A stretch of 64,000 bases of DNA, taken from assembly GCF_004353845.1 (NCBI RefSeq), contig NZ_CP037864.1:4216001-4280000 (forward strand), read 5' to 3'. The notes beneath the pieces are model-generated. The model did no database searches and was not told the origin of the DNA. It saw only the letters and a list, made by a program, of their open reading frames with translations. The position numbers and the translations under genes were made by a program. Positions 8,595 through 16,374 of the stretch are shown here, piece by piece; the first letter of the stretch is position 1, and each line of letters begins with the position of its first letter. The DNA is from Citrobacter arsenatis (lineage in GTDB: Bacteria; Pseudomonadota; Gammaproteobacteria; Enterobacterales; Enterobacteriaceae).

Positions 8595-9545
8595 TTATTT
8601 TTTACCGAATGGGTGTAACAGCTTGTCAATTTCCGGCGTATCAATATTCTTCGCACTGACAAATTTCACTGGAATATCAATTTCTTTCGGTACAGACTGG
8701 CCCGATACCGCTGCGTTCAGCGTCTTAATACCCTGGTAGCCAATCTGATAAGCGTCCTGTACCACAAAGCCCTGAATCACTCCGGACTTCAGGAAAGCAA
8801 TGATTGCCTCGGTGCTATCAAAACCAATCACCTTCACTTTGCCTTTCAGATTTTGGCTATCAATAGCGTTTGCTACGCCGAGCGTTGAGCCTTCATTCGT
8901 GCCATAAATTCCTGCGATATCCGGGTTGGCCTGGATCATATCGATGGTTTTATCCATCGCTTTTTGCGGATCGCCATCGCTGTACTGCACCGGTAGCACC
9001 TGGATATCCGGATATTTCTCCTTCATGCGGGCAATAAACCCTTCCGAACGCTCAATCGCTGAAGAGGTCCCTGCTACGTGCGCAATAATGCCCACTTTTC
9101 CTTTGCTGCCCACTTCCGCTGCCAGCGCGTCTGCGGCTTCAGCACCTGCCTTACGGTTATTCGTGGCGACAAAGCTCACCGGGATATCGGAATTCACGCC
9201 GGAGTCAAACGTCACAACTTTAATGCCGCGTGAATTTGCGGTCTCAACTAATGGCGCAAGCGCATTGGCATCTAACGCAGCCAGCAATAGCCCATTGGGT
9301 TTTTGCGCCATCGCGTTTTCAACTAACTGAATCTGCTCGGCAATCTGAGTTTCATCTGCCGGGCCAACATAGCTGGTTTTATCACCCAATTCTTTTGCTG
9401 CCGCTTCCGTCCCCATTTTTACGGTTTGCCAGAATTCATGCTGGAAACCTTTACTGACCACCGGAAGGTTCATATCTTTAGCCAAAACGCTGGATGTCAT
9501 ACAGGCCAGCAGGGATAACGCATAGACAAAATTCCTGGTTCTCAT
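8595..9545 (-). CDS. Periplasmic sugar-binding protein of ABC transporter (RbsB-like)
   Basis: This is a 316-residue protein with a cleavable signal peptide (MRTRNFVYALSLLACMTSSVLA) and a type I periplasmic-binding fold (Peripla_BP_4 style). Typical stretches are VVSKGFQHEFWQTVKMG, GLLLAALDANALAPLVE and GIYGTNEGSTLGVANAI. The start was placed at the ATG with GGAG eight bases upstream; an in-frame upstream extension of 39 codons lacks this and would bury the signal peptide. It captures the sugar for the permease and ATPase encoded upstream on the same strand. Its ligand is unknown; L-fucose, D-arabinose or D-ribulose would fit the context. Confidence 0.88.
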   Translation of the reverse strand: MRTRNFVYALSLLACMTSSVLAKDMNLPVVSKGFQHEFWQTVKMGTEAAAKELGDKTSYVGPADETQIAEQIQLVENAMAQKPNGLLLAALDANALAPLVETANSRGIKVVTFDSGVNSDIPVSFVATNNRKAGAEAADALAAEVGSKGKVGIIAHVAGTSSAIERSEGFIARMKEKYPDIQVLPVQYSDGDPQKAMDKTIDMIQANPDIAGIYGTNEGSTLGVANAIDSQNLKGKVKVIGFDSTEAIIAFLKSGVIQGFVVQDAYQIGYQGIKTLNAAVSGQSVPKEIDIPVKFVSAKNIDTPEIDKLLHPFGKK

Positions 9546-9618
9546 TGTTTTACTCCGTTCTGAGTGAGTCACCCTAAACGTCAGGGTTATGATGCCCCGT
9601 GACTTCCGGGAGCGTAAA

Positions 9619-10602
9619 TCAACGAATTTTTTTGCGTAATGTGTCGAGATAAACCGCGGCAATGACTACCACGCCCATGGCCACCATTTGCCAGAACTGG
9701 GAAACACCCATCAGGTTCAGACCATTCTTCAGCACGCTCATAATGAATGCGCCGATGATCGTGCCGCCGATGGTGCCAATTCCGCCCATCAGGCTCGTAC
9801 CGCCAATAACAACCGCCGCGATGGCTTCCAGCTCATATCCCACGCCGACCGTTGGCTGACCAGAGTTCAAACGAGAGGCGAGAATCACCCCGGCAATCCC
9901 GGTCAGCAGACCACAAAAGGCGTAGACGAAAATTTTGACGCGCTGAACTTTTATACCGGAAAGATGAGCGGCGACCTCATTGCTACCCACGGCGTAAACA
10001 TAGCGACCAATCACCGTTTTCTTCAGGATGTAGGCGGCGATTAACGCCACCACCACCAGGTAAAAAACGGGATACGGCAGCACATCAAACAAACGTCCCT
10101 GGGCCAACATTTTGAAGGTAGGGTAATCCGCGAAGTAAATCGCGCGACCATCTGTCATCACCATATTGATGCCTCTGACAGACATCATCAGACCCAGCGT
10201 GGCGATAAAAGGCGGGATAGTCATTTTGGTGACCAGCAGGCCGTTGATATAGCCGCATAATCCACCCGCCAGCACCCCCGCAAGAATGCAGACGGGCAGA
10301 GGCAATCCCAGCGTGGCGCAGATGCCTACCGCAACTCCAGAAAAGGCCACCACCGAGCCAAGAGAAAGGTCGATTCCTGAAGTGATAATGACGAAGGTAA
10401 CGCCAATCGCCATGATGCCAATTACCGAGGTTTGCAGGGCAATTGTCATAATGTTTTCAGTGTTAAAGAAAAATGGCGAACCGAAGCTAAAAAATATTAC
10501 TAAAATAATCAGACTCAAAAGCGGCGCAAGGCGCATTAAAAGTTCTTTGTTAATTTTTATTTTCTTATTATTGCTGTCTGAAGAGGTTACAGAGATAGTC
10601 AT
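9619..10602 (-). CDS. Sugar ABC transporter permease (RbsC-like)
   Basis: This is a 327-residue inner-membrane permease of the ribose/xylose family (BPD_transp_2), with about eight to ten membrane segments. The family signature is visible in GIDLSLGSVVAFSGV near residue 75 and in LEAIAAVVIGGTSLMGGIGTI near residue 255, which contacts the ATPase. The start is only 3 bp after the ATPase stop, and its GAGGA ribosome binding site overlaps the end of that gene, so translation is probably coupled. It is followed by the binding-protein gene after 73 bp that hold small inverted repeats. Confidence 0.9.
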   Translation of the reverse strand: MTISVTSSDSNNKKIKINKELLMRLAPLLSLIILVIFFSFGSPFFFNTENIMTIALQTSVIGIMAIGVTFVIITSGIDLSLGSVVAFSGVAVGICATLGLPLPVCILAGVLAGGLCGYINGLLVTKMTIPPFIATLGLMMSVRGINMVMTDGRAIYFADYPTFKMLAQGRLFDVLPYPVFYLVVVALIAAYILKKTVIGRYVYAVGSNEVAAHLSGIKVQRVKIFVYAFCGLLTGIAGVILASRLNSGQPTVGVGYELEAIAAVVIGGTSLMGGIGTIGGTIIGAFIMSVLKNGLNLMGVSQFWQMVAMGVVVIAAVYLDTLRKKIR

Positions 10603-10605
10603 AAA

Positions 10606-12105
10606 TTAGTCCTCTAACGTCGCATATTGCATGATTTTTTCTTGTGTGGCGTCATCAGAAGCTAACTCCCCGGTAATACGTCCATTACGCATCACTAAAA
10701 TGCGATCGCACATACCCAGCACTTCCGGTAATTCAGAGGAGATCATGATAATTGACTTCCCTTTTGCCACCAGTCGATTCATTAATTCATAAATTTCAAG
10801 TTTGGCACCCACATCAATACCGCGAGTGGGTTCGTCAAAGATGAGAATATCGGTATCTTTACATACCCATCTGGCAATAATAATTTTCTGCTGATTACCG
10901 CCACTTAAATTCAGTGCAGCCTGCTCTAAATGAGGTGTTTTAATGCGTAGGGCTTTAACCTGTTCCTCGCTGGTTTTCTGACAACGTTTACTGTCCACAT
11001 TGCCATAACGATCGGAATACTCAGGATAATTGCCCAACATGATATTGCGCTCAACGGACAGCCCTAATGCCAGTCCTTCTTTTTTTCTGTCCTCGGTTAA
11101 ATAGCTGATACCCTGTTTGATTGCATCAGGAATATCTTTAATTACCGTAACTTTGCCGTTTAGCTTGAGGGTTCCGCCGTCAATGGGATCCGCACCAAAA
11201 ATCGCCCGCGCCAGCTCAGTACGCCCTGCCCCCATCAAGCCGGCAAAGCCCAAAATTTCGCCCTGATACAGGGTGAAATCAATGTTGTTTAGTACGCCAT
11301 TGCGCGTCAGACCGCTGACTTCCAACACCGGCTTACGTTGAGCCAATGGTCCACGACGAGGATAGATATTGCCGAGGTCACGCCCCACCATCATGGCAAT
11401 CAGGTCGCTAATTTTAACCGCATCATAATCCACAGTGGCAATAAACTGACCATCCCTCATCACCGTCGCGCGATCGGCTATCAGCGCCAGTTCTTCTAGC
11501 CTGTGCGAGATATAAACAATGCCCGTTCCCTGCTCTTTCAGCAAACGGGTTACCTGAAATAAGCTGTCGATTTCCGTTTCCGTCAGTGCCGCCGTCGGTT
11601 CATCCATAATAAGGATCTTGGCATTCACCGATATCGCTTTAGCAATCTCAACCATTTGTTGTTGTGCAACGGTCAGATCGGCCACCAGCGTTTCTGGGGA
11701 GATATTCAGGTTTAATTTTTGCAAAATATCGATAGCAGCCTGTCGCTGTTGTTTTTCATCCAGACGCCAGCGATTATTTTTGCAAAATTCCCTGCCAATA
11801 AAAATATTTTCTTCTACCGTGAGTTCAGGAAAAAGATTGAATTCCTGGTGAATAATCGTGATACCTGCGCTTTGTGCGCTCAACGGGTTCGCAAAAGTAA
11901 CAGATTTCCCTTCAAAAATAATATCTCCTTCATCAGGCTGATAAACACCGGATAAAATCTTCATCAACGTAGACTTTCCTGCGCCATTCTCGCCCAGCAG
12001 CGCATGAACCTCGCCTTTGCGTAAAGCAAAATCCACATTACTCAACGCCAATACGCCGGGAAAACGTTTCGTAATATGACTCATCTGTAAAAATGTTTCA
12101 GACAT
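10606..12105 (-). CDS. Sugar ABC transporter ATP-binding protein (RbsA/MglA-like, double domain)
   Basis: This 499-residue protein has two ABC cassettes in tandem. The first has Walker A GENGAGKST near residue 38 and Walker B ILIMDEPTAAL. The second has the degenerate Walker A AGLMGAGRTE typical of the family, signature LSGGNQQK and Walker B ILIFDEPTRGID. It energises import through the adjacent permease. The ATG at 12105 has GAGGAAAG six bases upstream and is preferred over an upstream TTG. It is the first gene of the minus-strand cassette, reading away from fucI. The palindrome at 12229-12244 lies about 125 bp upstream. Confidence 0.92.
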   Translation of the reverse strand: MSETFLQMSHITKRFPGVLALSNVDFALRKGEVHALLGENGAGKSTLMKILSGVYQPDEGDIIFEGKSVTFANPLSAQSAGITIIHQEFNLFPELTVEENIFIGREFCKNNRWRLDEKQQRQAAIDILQKLNLNISPETLVADLTVAQQQMVEIAKAISVNAKILIMDEPTAALTETEIDSLFQVTRLLKEQGTGIVYISHRLEELALIADRATVMRDGQFIATVDYDAVKISDLIAMMVGRDLGNIYPRRGPLAQRKPVLEVSGLTRNGVLNNIDFTLYQGEILGFAGLMGAGRTELARAIFGADPIDGGTLKLNGKVTVIKDIPDAIKQGISYLTEDRKKEGLALGLSVERNIMLGNYPEYSDRYGNVDSKRCQKTSEEQVKALRIKTPHLEQAALNLSGGNQQKIIIARWVCKDTDILIFDEPTRGIDVGAKLEIYELMNRLVAKGKSIIMISSELPEVLGMCDRILVMRNGRITGELASDDATQEKIMQYATLED

Positions 12106-12228
12106 TGCTGCTTTCCTCAATATACAGAAACTGCAATCAGTGAATCAGGCGAAAAAACGTTGCCAGGAAGCCATCGTCACCGTTAATGCGAATACTACCT
12201 ATACGTTCATATGCGTTTTATCGATCAT

Positions 12229-12244
12229 GCTAACTCGAGTTAGC
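12229..12244. promoter_or_regulatory. Perfect 16-bp palindrome, probable LacI-type operator (proximal to ABC operon)
   Basis: GCTAACTCGAGTTAGC is a perfect palindrome with a central CG, as in LacI-family operators. Its outer GCT/AGC and half-site spacing resemble the Cra/FruR consensus. It is identical to the copy at 12469 and lies upstream of the ABC ATPase gene. Confidence 0.8.
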
Positions 12245-12268
12245 GAAGTGCCTTTTAAAGCTATTTTA

Positions 12269-12283
12269 GCTACTCAAATTAGC
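12269..12283. promoter_or_regulatory. Degenerate third copy of the palindrome
   Basis: GCTACTCAAATTAGC keeps both outer arms of GCTAACTCGAGTTAGC but lacks one base and two central matches. It may be a weak auxiliary operator or chance. Confidence 0.3.
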
Positions 12284-12408
12284 CAAATCATTTGGTTTAA
12301 AACTGTGACGCTGAACAGACAATTTATTGCAACCAATTAATTTAAAAGAACTTATCTAAAAATATCCGTCCTGGTTTATTTGACGCAGATCGAATTTTAA
12401 CCACTTCT

Positions 12409-12424
12409 CGTGAAGCCTCTCACA
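12409..12424. promoter_or_regulatory. CRP site upstream of fucI
   Basis: CGTGA-N6-TCACA matches the CRP consensus TGTGA-N6-TCACA at 9 of 10 positions. Its centre is 60 bp upstream of the centre of the operator palindrome at 12469, an arrangement that would suit a repressor site near the transcription start of a CRP-activated promoter. Confidence 0.75.
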
Positions 12425-12468
12425 GTTCCACAACAAAAAAGTTGTGCAAAAAACTCTCTGATACCTAA

Positions 12469-12484
12469 GCTAACTCGAGTTAGC
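12469..12484. promoter_or_regulatory. Perfect 16-bp palindrome, probable LacI-type operator (proximal to fucI)
   Basis: This is a second identical GCTAACTCGAGTTAGC, 85 bp before the fucI start. Centre-to-centre distance from the first copy is 240 bp, about 23 helical turns, so DNA looping by a tetrameric repressor is possible. Confidence 0.8.
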
Positions 12485-12569
12485 AAAAATTGGTTATTCA
12501 GCCAACTGCGACAGTGGTGTTCAACATCCGCTTTTGCAGCACGGCATAAAGTGAGATGAGGAACCTCGA

Positions 12570-14345
12570 ATGAAAAAAAATAGCTTACCGAAAATTGGCA
12601 TTCGTCCGGTGATTGATGGGCGCCGTATGGGTGTTCGTGAATCGCTCGAAGAGCAAACCATGAATATGGCTAAAGCCACCGCTGCGCTGATCGCTGAGAA
12701 ACTTCGTCACGCCTGTGGCGCACAAATTGAATGTGTGATTGCCGATACCTGCATTGCCGGGATGGCTGAATCTGCCGCCTGCGAAGAAAAATTCAGCAGC
12801 CTGAACGTTGGTGTGACGATCACGGTTACCCCATGCTGGTGCTACGGTAGCGAAACCATCGACATGGATCCAATGCGTCCGAAAGCTATTTGGGGGTTCA
12901 ACGGTACAGAACGTCCGGGGGCCGTTTATCTGGCCGCCGCGCTGGCTGCGCATAATCAAAAAGGCCTTCCTGCCTTCTCTATTTACGGTCATGACGTACA
13001 GGATGCTGGCGACACCACGATCCCTGCCGATGTGGAAGAAAAATTGCTGCGCTTTGCCCGCGCGGGCTTAGCGGTCGCCAGTATGAAAGGCAAAACCTAC
13101 CTGTCCGTAGGCGGCGTTTCAATGGGCATTGCCGGCTCTATTGTCGATCATAACTTCTTTGAATCCTGGCTGGGAATGAAGGTTCAACCCGTTGATATGA
13201 CCGAACTGCGTCGCCGCATCGACCAAAAAATCTATGACGAAGCGGAGCTGGAAATGGCGCTGGCGTGGGCGGACAGAAACTTCCGCTACGGCGAGGATCA
13301 GAACGCGCAGCAATATAAGCGCAACGCAGAGCAAAGCCGTTCGGTACTGAAAGAGAGCCTGCTGATGGCCATGTGCATTCGCGACATGATGCAGGGTAAC
13401 CAGAAGCTGGCCGACAAAGGTCGGGTTGAAGAGTCGCTGGGGTACAACGCGATTGCCGCAGGCTTCCAGGGCCAACGTCACTGGACCGATCAATACCCGA
13501 ATGGCGATACCGCCGAAGCGCTACTCAACAGCTCCTTTGACTGGAATGGCATCCGCGAGCCGTTCGTTGTCGCTACCGAAAACGACAGCCTGAACGGCGT
13601 GGCGATGCTGTTTGGCCATCAGCTCACCGGCACGGCGCAGGTCTTTGCCGATGTCCGCACCTACTGGTCGCCAGAAGCGGTAGAACGCGTCACGGGTAAA
13701 CCGCTGACCGGCCTTGCTGAGCACGGCATTATTCACCTGATTAACTCAGGATCGGCAGCACTGGACGGCTCCTGCAAACAGCGCGACGACGCAGGGAAAC
13801 CGACCATGAAGCCGCACTGGGAAATCTCGCAAAAAGAGGTCGATGATTGCCTGGCGGCAACCGAATGGTGTCCGGCTATTCACGAATACTTCCGCGGCGG
13901 CGGCTACTCCTCTCGCTTCCTGACCGAGGGCGGCGTGCCGTTCACCATGACTCGCATCAACATCATCAAAGGCCTGGGGCCGGTGCTGCAAATCGCGGAA
14001 GGCTGGAGCGTGGAATTACCGGAAGATATGCATGACCAGCTCGATGCGCGCACCAACTCTACCTGGCCGACCACCTGGTTTGCCCCGCGCTTAACCGGTA
14101 AAGGCCCGTTCAGCGATGTCTATTCAGTGATGGCAAACTGGGGCGCAAACCACGGTGTGCTGACGATTGGTCACGTGGGCGCCGATTTTATTACGCTCGC
14201 CGCCATGCTGCGTATCCCGGTTTGCATGCACAACGTGGAAGACGAGAAAATTTACCGTCCTTCAGCCTGGGCAGCCCACGGAATGGATACGGAAGGCCAG
14301 GATTATCGCGCCTGCCAGAACTACGGTCCGCTGTATAAGCGTTAA
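12570..14345 (+). CDS. fucI: L-fucose isomerase (FucI)
   Basis: This 591-residue enzyme has exactly the length of E. coli FucI. It converts L-fucose to L-fuculose and also D-arabinose to D-ribulose in the cytoplasm, using Mn2+. The metal and catalytic residues are present at the E. coli positions: Glu337, Asp361 and His528. A GAGGAA ribosome binding site precedes the ATG. In E. coli fucP comes directly before it. Here it is the first gene of its operon, behind the control region with the CRP site and operator palindrome. Confidence 0.98.
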   Translation: MKKNSLPKIGIRPVIDGRRMGVRESLEEQTMNMAKATAALIAEKLRHACGAQIECVIADTCIAGMAESAACEEKFSSLNVGVTITVTPCWCYGSETIDMDPMRPKAIWGFNGTERPGAVYLAAALAAHNQKGLPAFSIYGHDVQDAGDTTIPADVEEKLLRFARAGLAVASMKGKTYLSVGGVSMGIAGSIVDHNFFESWLGMKVQPVDMTELRRRIDQKIYDEAELEMALAWADRNFRYGEDQNAQQYKRNAEQSRSVLKESLLMAMCIRDMMQGNQKLADKGRVEESLGYNAIAAGFQGQRHWTDQYPNGDTAEALLNSSFDWNGIREPFVVATENDSLNGVAMLFGHQLTGTAQVFADVRTYWSPEAVERVTGKPLTGLAEHGIIHLINSGSAALDGSCKQRDDAGKPTMKPHWEISQKEVDDCLAATEWCPAIHEYFRGGGYSSRFLTEGGVPFTMTRINIIKGLGPVLQIAEGWSVELPEDMHDQLDARTNSTWPTTWFAPRLTGKGPFSDVYSVMANWGANHGVLTIGHVGADFITLAAMLRIPVCMHNVEDEKIYRPSAWAAHGMDTEGQDYRACQNYGPLYKR

Positions 14346-14360
14346 ACATCGAGCGATTGT

Positions 14361-14443
14361 CTGATGGTGGCGCTTACGCGTCTTATCAGGCCTACGAAGC
14401 GCACGGTTTTGTAGGCCGGATAAGGCAAAGCCGCCATCCGGCA
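14361..14443. repeat. REP pair (BIME) between fucI and fucK
   Basis: Inverted units CTGATGGTGGCGC to TTATCAGGCCTAC and GTAGGCCGGATAAGGC to GCCATCCGGC lie inside the operon spacer. They can fold into stable hairpins in the mRNA and may separate fucI from fucKUR expression. Confidence 0.88.
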
Positions 14444-14467
14444 ATAGGTAATCTCCATGGAGCAATT

Positions 14468-15886
14468 ATGAAACAAGAGGTTATCCTGGTCCTTGACTGC
14501 GGCGCGACCAACGTGCGGGCAATCGCCGTTGACCAACAGGGAAAGATTGTCGCCCGCGCAGCGACTCCGAACGCCAGTGACATCGCAACAGAAAATAGTA
14601 GCTGGCATCAATGGTCACTGGAGGCCATTCTGCAACGCTTCGCCGACTGCTGTCAGCGACTCAAAATGCCACTGGCCGACTGCCATGTCCGCGGGATCGC
14701 CGTCACCACCTTCGGCGTAGACGGCGCGCTGGTTGATAAGAACGGCAAGCAACTGTATCCGGTAATCAGTTGGAAATGCCCACGCACCGCAGCAGTAATA
14801 GAAAATATCCACCGCTATATGTCACCGCAGCAGTTGCAGGAAATCTCAGGCGTCGGCGCGTTTAGCTTTAACACGCTGTATAAACTGGTGTGGCTGAAAG
14901 AAAACCATCCGCAATTACTGGAACAGGCGCACGCCTGGCTGTTTATCTCATCGCTTATCAACCATCGTTTAACCGGTGAGTTCACCACAGATATCACCAT
15001 GGCGGGTACCAGCCAGATGCTGGATATCCGCCAGCGCGATTTTAGTCATGACATTTTGCAGGCAACAGGTATACCGCGTCGTCTGTTCCCGCGCCTGGTT
15101 GAAGCAGGCGAACAGATTGGGGTTCTGCAGCCAGAGGCAGCCAGTCGGCTAGGGCTTGCGGCGGGAATTCCGGTCATCTCTGCCGGACACGACACGCAGT
15201 TTGCGCTATTTGGCGCAGGAGCCAAGCCCGATGAACCGGTGCTCTCTTCCGGAACATGGGAGATTCTGATGGTGCGCAGTGCACAGGTTGATACCTCCCA
15301 GCTCAGCCATTACGCGGGTTCCACCTGTGAACTGGATAGCCAGGCAGGACTGAATAACCCCGGCATGCAGTGGCTGGCTTCCGGTGTTCTCGAGTGGGTA
15401 CGTAAGCTGCTGTGGACTGCCGACACCCCCTGGCAGACGCTGATTGATGAAGCCCTGGCGATTCCCGCAGGTGCCGAAGGCGTGAAAATGCACTGCGACC
15501 TGCTGGCCTGTCAGGATGCGGGCTGGCGAGGGGTGACGCTCAATACCACCCGCGGGCACTTTTATCGCGCCGCGCTGGAAGCGCTCACAGAACAGCTGCA
15601 GCAAAATCTGCACACGCTGGAAAAAATCGGCCATTTCCAGGCCACTGAACTGCTATTGGTTGGTGGAGGAAGCCGTAACGCATTGTGGAATCAGATCAAA
15701 GCGAACGTTCTCGGGATCCCTGTAAAAGTACTGGATGATGCCGAAACCACCGTGGCAGGCGCCGCGATGTTTGCCTGGTCAGGCATCGGGGAATTTACCT
15801 CTCCCGAACAGGCTCGCGCGCAGGTGCGCTACCAGTACCGTTACTTCTATCCGCAAACCGAAGCTGAACTGACAGGAGTCGTGTAA
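14468..15886 (+). CDS. fucK: L-fuculokinase (FucK)
   Basis: This 472-residue FGGY kinase phosphorylates L-fuculose to L-fuculose-1-phosphate. The family enzyme also turns D-ribulose into D-ribulose-1-phosphate. It shows the N-terminal phosphate-binding LVLDCGATNVRAIAVD, SAGHDTQFALFGAG with the probable catalytic Asp, and the C-terminal LLVGGGSRNALWNQI. I chose the ATG at MKQEVILVLD, which has GGAG upstream. The open frame runs 37 codons further up but through the REP element, and those codons do not look like protein. It precedes fucU by one base. Confidence 0.95.
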   Translation: MKQEVILVLDCGATNVRAIAVDQQGKIVARAATPNASDIATENSSWHQWSLEAILQRFADCCQRLKMPLADCHVRGIAVTTFGVDGALVDKNGKQLYPVISWKCPRTAAVIENIHRYMSPQQLQEISGVGAFSFNTLYKLVWLKENHPQLLEQAHAWLFISSLINHRLTGEFTTDITMAGTSQMLDIRQRDFSHDILQATGIPRRLFPRLVEAGEQIGVLQPEAASRLGLAAGIPVISAGHDTQFALFGAGAKPDEPVLSSGTWEILMVRSAQVDTSQLSHYAGSTCELDSQAGLNNPGMQWLASGVLEWVRKLLWTADTPWQTLIDEALAIPAGAEGVKMHCDLLACQDAGWRGVTLNTTRGHFYRAALEALTEQLQQNLHTLEKIGHFQATELLLVGGGSRNALWNQIKANVLGIPVKVLDDAETTVAGAAMFAWSGIGEFTSPEQARAQVRYQYRYFYPQTEAELTGVV

Positions 15887-15887
15887 C

Positions 15888-16310
15888 ATGCTCAAAACGA
15901 TATCTCCCTTAATTTCCCCAGATCTGCTGAAGGTGCTGGCTGAAATGGGACACGGCGATGAGATTATCTTTTCCGATGCCCACTTCCCGGCCCACAGCAT
16001 GGGCCCGCAGGTCATCCGCGCCGACGGCCTGCTGGTCAGCGATTTGTTGCAGGCGATTATTCCGCTCTTTGAACTGGACAGCTACGCCCCACCACTGGTG
16101 ATGATGGCTGCTGTTGAAGGCGACACCCTCGATCCTGATGTCGAGTCCCGCTACCGTCAGGCGCTTTCATTGCCGACCCCCTGCCCGGACATCACGCGTA
16201 TTGACCGCTATGCCTTCTATGACCGTGCGCAAAAAGCCTTTGCGATCGTTATCACAGGAGAGCGGGCAAAGTACGGGAATATTCTATTAAAAAAAGGGGT
16301 AACACCGTAA
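15888..16310 (+). CDS. fucU: L-fucose mutarotase (FucU)
   Basis: This 140-residue RbsD/FucU-family protein has the same length as E. coli FucU. It interconverts alpha and beta anomers of L-fucose, feeding the isomerase with the correct form. Family residues are seen in MGHGDEIIFSDAHFP near residue 24 and in the C-terminal TGERAKYGNILLKKG. The ATG is 1 bp after the fucK stop, with AGGAG inside the end of fucK, so translation is likely coupled. Confidence 0.97.
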   Translation: MLKTISPLISPDLLKVLAEMGHGDEIIFSDAHFPAHSMGPQVIRADGLLVSDLLQAIIPLFELDSYAPPLVMMAAVEGDTLDPDVESRYRQALSLPTPCPDITRIDRYAFYDRAQKAFAIVITGERAKYGNILLKKGVTP

Positions 16311-16323
16311 TCTCTGGTCTGAA

Positions 16324-16356
16324 TGCTGAATGTCCATCAACTACGGGCATTCAGCA
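16324..16356 (+). other. Hairpin between fucU and fucR
   Basis: TGCTGAATG and CATTCAGCA form a perfect 9-bp inverted repeat around a 15-base loop, 18 bases before the fucR start. No T-run follows. It may modulate fucR expression relative to the structural genes. Confidence 0.6.
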
Positions 16357-16374
16357 AAAGATGAGGATCAGTAC

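Larger units (their letters stand above)
12106..12569. promoter_or_regulatory. Divergent control region between the ABC cassette and fucIKUR
   Basis: This 464-bp AT-rich region separates the start of the minus-strand transporter operon from fucI. It holds two identical palindromes, a degenerate third copy near 12269-12283, a CRP site at 12409-12424, and a small CACAAC/GTTGTG inverted repeat at 12429-12446. No coding sequence is supported here. It replaces the fucA-fucP divergent promoter region of E. coli. Confidence 0.85.

Noticed and set aside
9559..9610. Small inverted repeats between the ABC permease and binding-protein genes (ACCCT/AGGGT, AGTCAC/GTGACT)
   Set aside because: Short stems with no T-run; too weak to call a terminator or attenuator, though a role in raising binding-protein expression is possible.
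14357..14467. N-terminal extension of fucK by 37 codons
   Set aside because: The extension is encoded by REP sequence, and a proper ribosome binding site precedes the ATG at 14468.
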